25,354 bases of DNA. Source: a virus. Below, piece by piece: positions 15,450 through 23,839 of this stretch. The notes beneath the pieces are model-generated. The model made no database searches, was not told the origin of the DNA, and saw nothing but the letters and a program-made list of their open reading frames with translations. Within the stretch, counting starts at the first letter, position 1. Every line of letters begins with the position of its first letter. A program made the translations under genes and the position numbers. Where the stretch lies: positions 1 to 25,354 of IMG/VR virus record IMGVR_UViG_3300013123_000162. One strand, 5' to 3'.

Positions 15450-15475
15450 TTAACCAATTCTTAATAGGAAATAAA

Positions 15476-15742
15476 ATGCTTAACATGAAAAACACACTTA
15501 ATGAAGGAATTATAGATAATATATTATCTAAAATATTTTCTATATTATTTAGTACTCAATTAAAACATATTCAAACAAAAGTCAAAGCACTTAATAAACA
15601 ATTAAAAGATAATAATATTTTAGAACGCCCAGACATAATAGAATTAAAACATATGATTGATGACAAGCATGTTATGACTATATTACATAAGTCTGGAAAT
15701 GATAAAAGTTTATTAGATTTATATGACGCGTTAATTAAATAA
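15476..15742 (+). CDS. Small hypothetical protein upstream of the tape measure
   Basis: An 88-residue mostly helical protein, not recognised. The N-terminal part, IIDNILSKIFSILFSTQL, is an amphipathic or hydrophobic helix, followed by a Lys-rich helix and a short C-terminal helix (SLLDLYDALIK). AATAGGAAATAAA gives a good ribosome site for ATG 15476; the ATG three codons later is the only close alternative. The stop TAA shares its last A with the start of the tape measure, so the two are translationally coupled. This suggests a partner or chaperone of the tape measure, or a membrane-active tail component, but nothing proves it. Confidence 0.72.
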   Translation: MLNMKNTLNEGIIDNILSKIFSILFSTQLKHIQTKVKALNKQLKDNNILERPDIIELKHMIDDKHVMTILHKSGNDKSLLDLYDALIK

Positions 15743-18333
15743 TGACAAAACACGATAAACAATCTGAATCAGAGTTTGATGATACGACACAGACTAGAAG
15801 AACTTTAAAAAGTTTTACTACTGAATTAAATGATATGACTGCTAACATTTTAAAAAATGTAGCACAAATAACTAAATTATCCGGTACTAAACTGTTTGAC
15901 CCGGCTACTATTAGATCTGATATTGAGGCAATGCAAAGTAGAAGTAGACAACTTGATGATTTTATTAAAACATCAAAAGCTGGTTATAAAGATATTATGA
16001 AGGCCCAAAAAGATCTTGCATTAAATACTAGATTGGTTAATAACAAAATAAAACAATTAAATGATGCAGTATTTCTAGATACCAGTAAAAAATATACAGA
16101 ATATTCTTCTAAAATTTCACAACAGCTTGAAGATATGAAAAAAAGTGGTAATTCAAGTTTCTTTGATACTGGTGAAGCAGATGAATATATTAATAGAATT
16201 GAAGAATTACAACAAACTTTTACTGATTTAGCATCTACCCAAGATTTAAGTGCAGATAAATTAGAACAAGTTAATATATTATTAGGTTTAATGGATAATA
16301 CACTTAAAAGTATTACATCATCTAAAAAAGAATCTGAAGATTTAGGTGATCGTTTAGGAGGTATCTCAGATGATATAATAAAACCGTTTACAAGTCTTAC
16401 TGGAATTATAGATAATATACCAATAATAGGAAATTCACTTAGTAGAATATTAGATACTGAAGGTTTAACTAAAACTTTAAAAGAAAATATAACAAATACA
16501 CTAAGAAAATCTATAACAAAAGATGGTATATCTGTAGAAGGTTTAAAAGATGGATTTGTTAATACATTTAAATCTATGTTTAGTTTAATAGGTTTGGCTA
16601 TGAAAACATTATTTTTAAATCCTATGATACTAGGTATATCGGCAACTGTAGGTTTAGTATATGGTATGTGGAAAATATTTTCATCTATAGGAAAAACATC
16701 AAGCGAAGTTGCACAGACACTGGGAGTTGGAAATGCTATTACATCGGAATTAAGTTATAATTTAAAAATGAGCGAGTCTAATTTAATTAATATGGGTTCA
16801 TCGCTCGAAAGTGCAATTGAATCTGCAGCTGCATTAAATACAGTTTTAGGTAATACACACTTTGTTACAGTTGATGCATCAACTGCCATGGCTAAAATGT
16901 CAGATTGGACAGGAGCAACTAAAGAAACAATGGCAGCTATATATTCTCAAATGTTAGGTATACAAGGTGCTACAGAAAAATCGGCAATTGCCTCAACCCA
17001 ACAATTGGCAGCAGTTGCTAATTTATCAGGTATTGCACCTAATATCTTATTTAAGGATATAGAATCTAATTCAGAATTAATTGCAACTCATTTATCTAAA
17101 ACGCCAGGTGCGTTAAATAAAGCAATTGTGTCAACTAGAAAATTAGGTTTAAGTTTAAGTCAAGTAGATTCTATAATTGAATCAACTATGGATTTTGAAT
17201 CTTCAATTGAAAAAGAATTTAAAGCATCTGTACTTTTAGGAAAACAATTAAACTTTAATAGTGCTAGACAAAAGATTTTTAATAATGATATAACAGGTGG
17301 AATACAAGATATTATGAATCAAGTTGGTTCATTAGAAGAATTTAATAATATGAATATGTTTCAAAAGAAAGCATTAGCCGATACACTTGGAATGTCAGCA
17401 GGTGAATTACAAAAGTCGTTACAATATCAAAGTATGTTATCGAAGATGTATCCAAATGATGCAAACCAACAACAAAAAATATTAGATATGTTAGAAGGAA
17501 AAGAGTCTTTAGATGAAAAAAGTTTAAAGAATCAAATTAGTTATCAAAGTGCAATAAGTGATATTAAAAACTCATTTGCTTCAATATTACCATTAATTAC
17601 TGAATCGTTAATACCTGCTGCAAAAGAATTCTTTGGATGGATATCCAAAGAAGAAACAAAAAACATGATAAAAGATACAGTAATCGGTTTGGGTGATATG
17701 GCATCTGCTTTAGTTTCAATAGTTGGTTTCTTTTCGAAAGCAGGTATGTTAGGTTTAGCATTATTAGGAACAATAACTATGATGATACCTAAATTGATTA
17801 CAATGGCTGCGATACAATTTGCAAGTGGTAGTCCATTTGGTGCAGGTGTTGGTTCTTATATGTCAAAACTAGCTTATGCAGGTTTAGGAGTTGGATTAGG
17901 AACTACATTAGGTGGAGGTGGTACATATGCTACATTGGGATCTGTAGCAGGCTCAGTGCTAGGTGGTTTAGCTGGGGCATTTATTCCAGGTGCACAGGCA
18001 TTTACACCGTGGTTAATGTCTGGTGGTGGTGCATTGGGTGGATATTTAGCTGGAATGTTAGATACTCCTGTAAAAGATGGTATACTTAGAGGTAATATTA
18101 TGCATCCTATTTCTAATGAGGATGATGTAATGGCTTTAAAATCTGGTGGACCAATTGGAAATGCGTTATCAAATAAAGAAGCAGATAGTTCTGAATCAAC
18201 TAAAGTATTGAGTGATAAATTAGATAAAATTGCAACTCTACTTTCTCAATTGAAAATAGATGTAATGCTAGATGGTAAAAAAGTTGGCTATGGTATTTCC
18301 AAAGCACAAATATTACCAAGAGGAGGATATTAA
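15742..18333 (+). CDS. Tail tape measure protein
   Basis: An 863-residue protein with tape-measure character: long helical, Ser/Thr/Lys/Gln-rich segments (residues about 15-200), a hydrophobic stretch around 275-312 (MFSLIGLAMKTLFLNPMILGISATVGLVYGMW), further helices with ALNTVLG and MAKMSDWTGATKETMAAIYSQM, a second hydrophobic stretch near 653-693 and a glycine/alanine-rich segment near 712-760. The C-terminus (HPISNEDDVMALKSGGPIG... KLDKIATLLSQLKIDVMLDGKKVGYGISKAQ) is a common tape-measure ending. It sets tail length and probably reaches the host membrane during DNA entry. Start TAATG coupling with the previous gene; its end contains the strong AGAGGAGGA site of the next gene. Confidence 0.88.
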   Translation: MTKHDKQSESEFDDTTQTRRTLKSFTTELNDMTANILKNVAQITKLSGTKLFDPATIRSDIEAMQSRSRQLDDFIKTSKAGYKDIMKAQKDLALNTRLVNNKIKQLNDAVFLDTSKKYTEYSSKISQQLEDMKKSGNSSFFDTGEADEYINRIEELQQTFTDLASTQDLSADKLEQVNILLGLMDNTLKSITSSKKESEDLGDRLGGISDDIIKPFTSLTGIIDNIPIIGNSLSRILDTEGLTKTLKENITNTLRKSITKDGISVEGLKDGFVNTFKSMFSLIGLAMKTLFLNPMILGISATVGLVYGMWKIFSSIGKTSSEVAQTLGVGNAITSELSYNLKMSESNLINMGSSLESAIESAAALNTVLGNTHFVTVDASTAMAKMSDWTGATKETMAAIYSQMLGIQGATEKSAIASTQQLAAVANLSGIAPNILFKDIESNSELIATHLSKTPGALNKAIVSTRKLGLSLSQVDSIIESTMDFESSIEKEFKASVLLGKQLNFNSARQKIFNNDITGGIQDIMNQVGSLEEFNNMNMFQKKALADTLGMSAGELQKSLQYQSMLSKMYPNDANQQQKILDMLEGKESLDEKSLKNQISYQSAISDIKNSFASILPLITESLIPAAKEFFGWISKEETKNMIKDTVIGLGDMASALVSIVGFFSKAGMLGLALLGTITMMIPKLITMAAIQFASGSPFGAGVGSYMSKLAYAGLGVGLGTTLGGGGTYATLGSVAGSVLGGLAGAFIPGAQAFTPWLMSGGGALGGYLAGMLDTPVKDGILRGNIMHPISNEDDVMALKSGGPIGNALSNKEADSSESTKVLSDKLDKIATLLSQLKIDVMLDGKKVGYGISKAQILPRGGY

Positions 18334-20168
18334 TGCAAGATCTTTTATCTATTTATAGTAAAACTATATCAAACAGTAATAAACCAACAGAGGTTAAGTC
18401 CCATATATTAGAACAATATCGACGTACTGAAACTAAAATGCATAATGATGATATGATAGATAGATATAAGAAATTTTTATCTAGTAGTATTATTTTAATA
18501 GATACAAATTTTACATTATATTCACAAATAATGTTAAAATTGAATTCGACAATAAATACAGACTTAAATAAAATTAGAAGTACCCAATTTGATACTATAC
18601 CTTTATACACTGTGAGAAAAGATTTGGGTTCTAAATATAGTGGTTGGACAGGTCATTATTTAAATCAATATTATACTACTCAATATTTGGCAAATAATCA
18701 GTTTATTAAAACTATTAATAGATCACTTTCACCTATAGTGTTTAATACAACTTCAATTTTAGATTCTTATAATAGTAGTATGCCAGAAATGTGGTCACGC
18801 GAATTTTCTAGTATGTTTAGTATGCCAATTAACTTTCATACGGTTTCTAGTCAATCACCCATGCAAAAATTACTTACACAATTTGGTGCAGGTAAATTAC
18901 AATTTTTTAAAGAATACAATGTGTGGAAAATAAATACACCTGATGAATTGAAAAAAATATCTGAAAATAATAATAGTTATATAAGAACAAATTCTACGAA
19001 TGTAATAGAAACTATTCCACTACTTGGTAGATTTTTTAATGATGTTTCTTTAAGTGCAATGTGGGCATATAGAACTGTAATATCTGTAAATTCATTTGCA
19101 AATAAATATGGTATAATGCTTGGATTAGGAACAGATACTTGGTGGTTAAAACAAAGAAATGCATTGCAATTAATACCATCTATAGGTTATATTTCTCAAT
19201 ACACACCTGTTACATACGCAACCGGTAAATTACAATCTTATTTTAATGCATTTAATCCAGTTGGGTTCGTAAATATATTAGATACAACTATTAATTTATT
19301 ATCTATGCCACCTACATCGTATGAAGCAATTAGTGGTTTATTATCTAGAGGTTTAGATTACTATTATAATAAATATTTAACAGATAATAAACTTAAATTT
19401 ACTGAAAGAACTACATATACAGATTTAAAAGGTATACCATATATTAATTCTAATAATGAAGATTGTACTCATTTAAATGAAAGTGATATATTAACAGGTC
19501 AATCTAGATTAGGATTTCCTGAATCTAATAATTCTAAAACATTAGATAAAATTAATATGTTAGAACCACATGTTGGTATTGAAAATTCAAATTTAAATAA
19601 TAATATTAAATTTATATTTGAAACAGTATTATTGTCAAACGCCAATACTGATAATGTTGGACCCATTATATTTAGAAGTACTTTAACTTCAATAAAAGAT
19701 ACTATTAATCCTGAATGGAACGGTATTTCATATATGGGTCGTCCAGATAAATTTTATCAATATTCAGGTGTTACTAGAGAAATAAGTTTTGGATTTACGG
19801 TTTATACAAATAGTGAAGATGAAGTAAAACCACAATGGAATAAATTAAATGCACTTTCCGGACTATGTTACCCTGTTAAATATTATGATAATAGAACAAT
19901 GAAAGGTTCTATGATAAGATTGACGATTGGTAATATGTTTCATAGACTATATGGATTTATTAATTCATATAATATGTCACCTCATGATGATTCAATGTGG
20001 TCAGTGCGAGCACCTGGAAAATATTCTAACACAATTGAACTTCCACACATTGTTAATGTAGATATAGGTTTTACAGTAATATCAAACATGGCACCACTTG
20101 CTAGTGATAGTAGATATGAATACGACCAAGTAGATAAATCTTCAACTAATGCCAGTACGGGCAGTTAA
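18333..20168 (+). CDS. Baseplate-tail tube junction protein (T4 gp48/gp54-like)
   Basis: A 611-residue baseplate protein. The C-terminal 200 residues carry the recognisable part: FIFETVLLSNANTDNVGPIIFRSTLTSIKDTINPEWN, GRPDKFYQYSGVTREISFGFTVYTNSEDEVKPQWNKLNALSGLCYP and a final MAPLASDSRYEYD, typical of tube-like baseplate proteins that cap the hub and nucleate the tail tube. The first 350 residues are helical and poorly conserved, perhaps contacting the tape measure. The strong ribosome site AGAGGAGG lies in the end of the tape-measure gene and the junction is TAATG. Assignment to gp48 versus gp54 cannot be settled by eye; this phage may use one protein for both roles. Confidence 0.72.
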   Translation: MQDLLSIYSKTISNSNKPTEVKSHILEQYRRTETKMHNDDMIDRYKKFLSSSIILIDTNFTLYSQIMLKLNSTINTDLNKIRSTQFDTIPLYTVRKDLGSKYSGWTGHYLNQYYTTQYLANNQFIKTINRSLSPIVFNTTSILDSYNSSMPEMWSREFSSMFSMPINFHTVSSQSPMQKLLTQFGAGKLQFFKEYNVWKINTPDELKKISENNNSYIRTNSTNVIETIPLLGRFFNDVSLSAMWAYRTVISVNSFANKYGIMLGLGTDTWWLKQRNALQLIPSIGYISQYTPVTYATGKLQSYFNAFNPVGFVNILDTTINLLSMPPTSYEAISGLLSRGLDYYYNKYLTDNKLKFTERTTYTDLKGIPYINSNNEDCTHLNESDILTGQSRLGFPESNNSKTLDKINMLEPHVGIENSNLNNNIKFIFETVLLSNANTDNVGPIIFRSTLTSIKDTINPEWNGISYMGRPDKFYQYSGVTREISFGFTVYTNSEDEVKPQWNKLNALSGLCYPVKYYDNRTMKGSMIRLTIGNMFHRLYGFINSYNMSPHDDSMWSVRAPGKYSNTIELPHIVNVDIGFTVISNMAPLASDSRYEYDQVDKSSTNASTGS

Positions 20169-20184
20169 CTTAACATAGGAACAT

Positions 20185-20466
20185 ATGAGCAGATACCAAA
20201 ATATATCTATAACTAATAAACACTATATTAGTGTTAATTATCCCGTAATTTCTAAGTTGAGTACTGATAATTATATTATTAGTAATAATGAAACTAGATT
20301 AGATTTATTGTCAACTGATTATTATGGAGATCAAACATTATATTGGATTATAGCTATATGTAATAATATAGAAGGAACAATATTTGTCACTCCTGGAACT
20401 CAACTTTGTATTCCAAATAAAAATAGAATTATTTCAATTCTTTCACAATATAACGGTTTAAATTAA
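20185..20466 (+). CDS. gp53: Baseplate wedge protein, gp53-like / LysM-like
   Basis: A 93-residue protein with the gp53/LysM-like signature in its second half: LDLLSTDYYGDQTLYWIIAICNN...IFVTPGTQLCIPNKNRIISIL. T4 gp53 and the small LysM baseplate proteins of other myoviruses hold wedges to the hub. The protein is shorter than T4 gp53 (about 196 residues), keeping only the LysM-like core plus an N-terminal strand pair. TAGGA precedes the ATG. Its TAA is immediately followed by the ATG of the next gene, in the same reading frame. Confidence 0.78.
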   Translation: MSRYQNISITNKHYISVNYPVISKLSTDNYIISNNETRLDLLSTDYYGDQTLYWIIAICNNIEGTIFVTPGTQLCIPNKNRIISILSQYNGLN

Positions 20467-21399
20467 ATGGGTACATATAACGGTTTTCCCTTCGTATCTA
20501 ATATTACAGATTCTGTTAAGAACGAAATAGATAGGAGAATGTCATCACCTGTATCCAGACTTGATAATTCTAATTCGTGGTGTAAAATTACAAGTGGCGT
20601 ATATAAGGTAGGTATAAATGGTGCTAAAGTTGATGATAATCTAAAAACCATGTCTACATTTATAATGAATGATATACTGGATAATACACCAGAAAATATT
20701 ACAATAAACAATATATATGGAATTGGTGATATTGAGTATGAAGGATTATTGAAACCTGGAATTACGGAATTAACAGTAGAACATATGGGTAATGATGGTG
20801 GTGGAATTAGAAAAGCAAAAATTAAATGGACAACATATTCAATAGGTGACTTTGAAGAACTCGCTAACTATTTTTTATCAGTTGGTAGATCATGTTTAAT
20901 AGAATGGGGAACATTTTCTTTAAAAAATGAATTTGACCCAAATAGTAAACCAATTACATTAGATGTAAAAGGAATAGAGCAGTTTTCAGGTGGGAATTTT
21001 AAAACTGCATATGAATTATTACAAAAGAAAACAGAACTAAGTAAGGGTAATTATGACGGTATGCTGGGTATAATTACTAATTATGATTTTTCTTTGAATG
21101 ATAATGGTGGGTTTGATTGTACTACAGAAATAACATGCTTGGGCGCGGTTATGTATGGAACAAGTTTATCACATCAATATAATAGTACTGAACTAAAGAG
21201 TAAAAAAATATCAGAATTACAGAATTATATTATAGATGAATTAAACGATGACTTAAATAAATACTATACTGGAATTCACCTTACTGAAGGCAAATATTGG
21301 TATAGGAATGATAAAACAGGTTATCATGCTTTCGTTGATCAAAAAGCAAATGAAAATAATATAATTCCCAATAATTTAAAAGATTGGCAAAACAAATAA
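20467..21399 (+). CDS. Baseplate hub protein, N-terminal part
   Basis: A 310-residue baseplate protein, read as the N-terminal portion of a large hub subunit (gp27-like role). Telling segments are VKNEIDRRMSSPVSR, the strand pair GITELTVEHMGNDGGGIRKAKIKWTTYSIGDFEELANYFLSVGRSCLIEWG, and MLGIITNYDFSLNDNGGFDCTTEITCLGAVMYG, which I associate with large baseplate structural proteins of jumbo and aquatic myoviruses. The ATG follows the previous stop with no gap, and no clear ribosome site is present. The stop TAA is separated from the next ATG by one codon in the same frame, so the two halves look like one ancestral gene broken by a stop. Family assignment is from memory. Confidence 0.7.
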   Translation: MGTYNGFPFVSNITDSVKNEIDRRMSSPVSRLDNSNSWCKITSGVYKVGINGAKVDDNLKTMSTFIMNDILDNTPENITINNIYGIGDIEYEGLLKPGITELTVEHMGNDGGGIRKAKIKWTTYSIGDFEELANYFLSVGRSCLIEWGTFSLKNEFDPNSKPITLDVKGIEQFSGGNFKTAYELLQKKTELSKGNYDGMLGIITNYDFSLNDNGGFDCTTEITCLGAVMYGTSLSHQYNSTELKSKKISELQNYIIDELNDDLNKYYTGIHLTEGKYWYRNDKTGYHAFVDQKANENNIIPNNLKDWQNK

Positions 21400-21402
21400 A
21401 GT

Positions 21403-23403
21403 ATGGCAACTGACAATAAAACCGATTTTTGGAAAAAATTTATAACTATTGGTTATTTAGAACAAATAATTAATTCATATTCTCATACTAAATTTAGTGA
21501 TGGTGTTAAAGTATTTGAATTTAAAAATGAATTGAATGATGGTTCTTCAATAAAAATATTAAACCATATAGGTTTAAGAACCACAGATTTATCTGTAGCA
21601 TTTATAAATAATACTAATAATCTAGAAACATTAAAATTTAATACGGATGAAACTTATAATAGTGGATATATAAGAAATATTTATGTTAATTTAGAAGTTG
21701 TTAGAAATGCATTTCAAAATAATGATACTTTACGTAACGCAATTGTATCAATATTAAATAGTATTAATAGTGTATTTTTAGGATATTGGGATTTTCATCT
21801 TAAAGTTAATGAATCTACACAATGTATATCTATAATAGATAAGAATTTTATAAATGAAAAATTAAATAACGTTCGTAACAATATATTTAAATTTAAAATG
21901 TATGGTGGTAATTCTATAATAAAATCACTGAGTGTTAATTCTAAATTATCAAATGAAATAGGTATGACATCATTATATTCTATTAATGTTGATAATAAAG
22001 GTACAAATTATATTCTTAATAATGACTCGGACGCATTTACTTCTATATGGAATGATACTAAAAATACAAAGTACATATACAAAGATAAGTTTGTGGGTAC
22101 ATTATTATCACTTGACAATACAAATACTAAATCTACTACTAATATGGAAATTAAATCTACTGATTCTAGTATTAATAAGCAAAATAAATCATATATGTCT
22201 CCAGCTAAAGATACTAATAATAAATATGATACAATACAACATAATATAGATTCATATTTACTTAACATTTCAAAGAAAATTGAAAATGCTGAACATAATT
22301 TAAAATTTAGTATTGAGTGTAAAAATGCGTATTTACCTTCAACTGAATCTGAAATTTATAAACCATTTGTTACAAGTGACTATGATACTGATGTGGATGT
22401 TATGCGCAATTGTATATTTCGTAAAAGTACTAGTATTAATCAAACTGGTAAATCTGTAATGTATATTCCAATAGATTTTGAAATGCAACTTGCTGGAATA
22501 TCTGGAATACGCTTAGGTGATATATTTACAGTAGATGCATTACCTACTGCGTATAGAAATAATTCTGTACTACAAGTTACGGGTGTAACACATACTATTA
22601 AAGATAATATATGGGATACGACGGTAAATGCAGGATTAAGAATTTTTAAGTTTGATGATAATCAAAAAGAAATTCCACCGCCACCGCGTAAAGAATATAA
22701 AAATATAATAAGACCTGGTAAATGGGAAACAGAAACCGATAATGTAGATGAAGCTGAAGTGGTTAGTAGTTTTAAAGGAAAAAATAATTTAATTGGAGTT
22801 GATGTAAAATATACAATGGCACTTCTAAGTTATAAAGCACCTGCCGCACTAGCATCTAAAAATTATCATAAATTTCCAAAAGATGGAATTCGAATTGAAC
22901 TTCCGCGTACTCCGAACACTGATAGAGTTGAATTAAAGCGCAATATAAAATCAGTTGTAGACGTATTAGTAAATATTAATAATTATTTAGATAAAGTGAC
23001 ATCAGCTATTAATAATAAATACTATGTTGCACGAGTATTAAGTGGGTTTAGATCAGATAAAAGTGGAAGTTCTCATTCACACGCACTTGCATTGGATATT
23101 TCATTTTGGGTGTGGGATAAAAAAAATAAAAAACTGGGTAATATTAATTCTGATAAAGATATTCATGTTAAAATAGTAAATATGTTGGTAAAAGATGTAT
23201 TATCGAATAAAAATATGAATCAAGTATTATGCGAATTTAATGCTAATGGCGCATGTTGGCTACACATAGACACTTCTCCTACTACACCTGATATAAAATT
23301 TTATACTGAACCTGGTCCAAATGGTACGTGGGATGGAGATACTAATGCAGCATATAACCCTAACAGAGTTAATCAGTATTATAACCCGTGGAAAAAAGTG
23401 TGA
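21403..23403 (+). CDS. Baseplate hub protein, C-terminal part, with M15-type peptidase domain
   Basis: A 666-residue protein. Residues 1 to about 440 continue the hub: FWKKFITIGYLEQIINS, RNIYVNLEVVRNAF...AIVSILNSINSVFLGYWDFHLKV, MYGGNSIIKSLSVNSKLSNEIGM and GIRLGDIFTVDALPTAYRNNSVLQVTGVTHTI, the last typical of hub beta-barrels. Residues about 500-640 form an M15-like zinc peptidase: SGFRS, then S556-x-H558 leading to D565 in SSHSHALALDI, E611, and H621 in ACWLHIDTS. This keeps the H/D/H zinc ligands and catalytic Glu, though the usual Gly of SxHxxGxAxD is Ala. M15 peptidases cut peptidoglycan stem peptides, so this replaces the lysozyme carried by T4 gp5. No obvious ribosome site; the gene is in frame with the previous one. 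Confidence 0.8.
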   Translation: MATDNKTDFWKKFITIGYLEQIINSYSHTKFSDGVKVFEFKNELNDGSSIKILNHIGLRTTDLSVAFINNTNNLETLKFNTDETYNSGYIRNIYVNLEVVRNAFQNNDTLRNAIVSILNSINSVFLGYWDFHLKVNESTQCISIIDKNFINEKLNNVRNNIFKFKMYGGNSIIKSLSVNSKLSNEIGMTSLYSINVDNKGTNYILNNDSDAFTSIWNDTKNTKYIYKDKFVGTLLSLDNTNTKSTTNMEIKSTDSSINKQNKSYMSPAKDTNNKYDTIQHNIDSYLLNISKKIENAEHNLKFSIECKNAYLPSTESEIYKPFVTSDYDTDVDVMRNCIFRKSTSINQTGKSVMYIPIDFEMQLAGISGIRLGDIFTVDALPTAYRNNSVLQVTGVTHTIKDNIWDTTVNAGLRIFKFDDNQKEIPPPPRKEYKNIIRPGKWETETDNVDEAEVVSSFKGKNNLIGVDVKYTMALLSYKAPAALASKNYHKFPKDGIRIELPRTPNTDRVELKRNIKSVVDVLVNINNYLDKVTSAINNKYYVARVLSGFRSDKSGSSHSHALALDISFWVWDKKNKKLGNINSDKDIHVKIVNMLVKDVLSNKNMNQVLCEFNANGACWLHIDTSPTTPDIKFYTEPGPNGTWDGDTNAAYNPNRVNQYYNPWKKV

Positions 23404-23798
23404 AACTAAAAGAACCAAATAGATATAAATATGATTTTTTTGATGTATTAAAGTCTATAGAAGATTATAATTTACTCATACAGCTTCAATTTACAGATGT
23501 AATTAATACTACAAAATTGATAGTTACTGATTATGATTATGACTTAGGTTATATTACTAGATATTTTTTTAAACAAAAAAATGTTTCAAATTCTGTAATA
23601 ACAGAATCACTTAAAAAAGATTGGTCAAATTCTAAATTTAATCCTCTTTATAATAATATTTCGATAGATTGGAGAATCACAGGAAAACAAAGTGCTATCG
23701 AAGAAGAAAATCTAAAAACTATAACTGAAGCAGATAAAATTATGTCAGGTATAAAAAATTTATTGGAAAAAAATTTATTAGAGTACGTCAAATTATAA
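23400..23798 (+). CDS. Hypothetical protein following the hub gene
   Basis: A 132-residue protein, not recognised. GTG at 23400 overlaps the hub stop as GTGA and has GGAAAA upstream; an in-frame GTG at 23388 would add four residues. The first 70 residues look alpha/beta (DFFDVLKSIEDYNLLIQLQFTDVINTTKLIV), the middle has a DWRITGK segment, and the end is a charged helix with AIEEENLKTITEADKIMSGIKNLLEKNLLEYV. Tight coupling to the hub gene suggests a baseplate component or hub chaperone. No signal peptide or membrane segment is visible. Confidence 0.7.
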   Translation: MKLKEPNRYKYDFFDVLKSIEDYNLLIQLQFTDVINTTKLIVTDYDYDLGYITRYFFKQKNVSNSVITESLKKDWSNSKFNPLYNNISIDWRITGKQSAIEEENLKTITEADKIMSGIKNLLEKNLLEYVKL

Positions 23799-23809
23799 GA
23801 AACTTTGGT

Positions 23810-23831
23810 TATATTTATTTATAAATAAAGG
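23810..23831 (+). promoter_or_regulatory. Promoter-like TATATTTATT core and 16-bp perfect palindrome ahead of the polymerase gene
   Basis: The 41-nt gap before the TTG start holds TATATTTATT (an instance of the recurring core) merged with TTTATTTATAAATAAA (23814-23829), which is identical to its own reverse complement. AAAGG, the ribosome site, abuts it directly. The palindrome could be an operator for a dimeric protein, or chance in A+T-rich DNA. Confidence 0.4.
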
Positions 23832-23839
23832 TTACATAG

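Noticed and set aside
20464-21399. Recoding of TAA as a sense codon across the phage
   Set aside because: TAA ends many clear full-length genes here (for example sheath and tube), and TAG and TGA are also used as stops, so the standard code applies.
21986-22249. Plus-strand 87-codon ORF inside the hub gene
   Set aside because: It is an out-of-frame Leu/Ile-rich shadow of the hub coding sequence without a ribosome site.
10937-23798. Stand-alone tailocin or extracellular injection system rather than a phage tail
   Set aside because: A tape measure, sheath, tube and hub are present, but wedge proteins (gp6/gp25 types), fibres, tail terminator and lysis genes are missing. The window is more likely a fragment of a phage genome. 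A DNA polymerase gene alongside also favours a phage.
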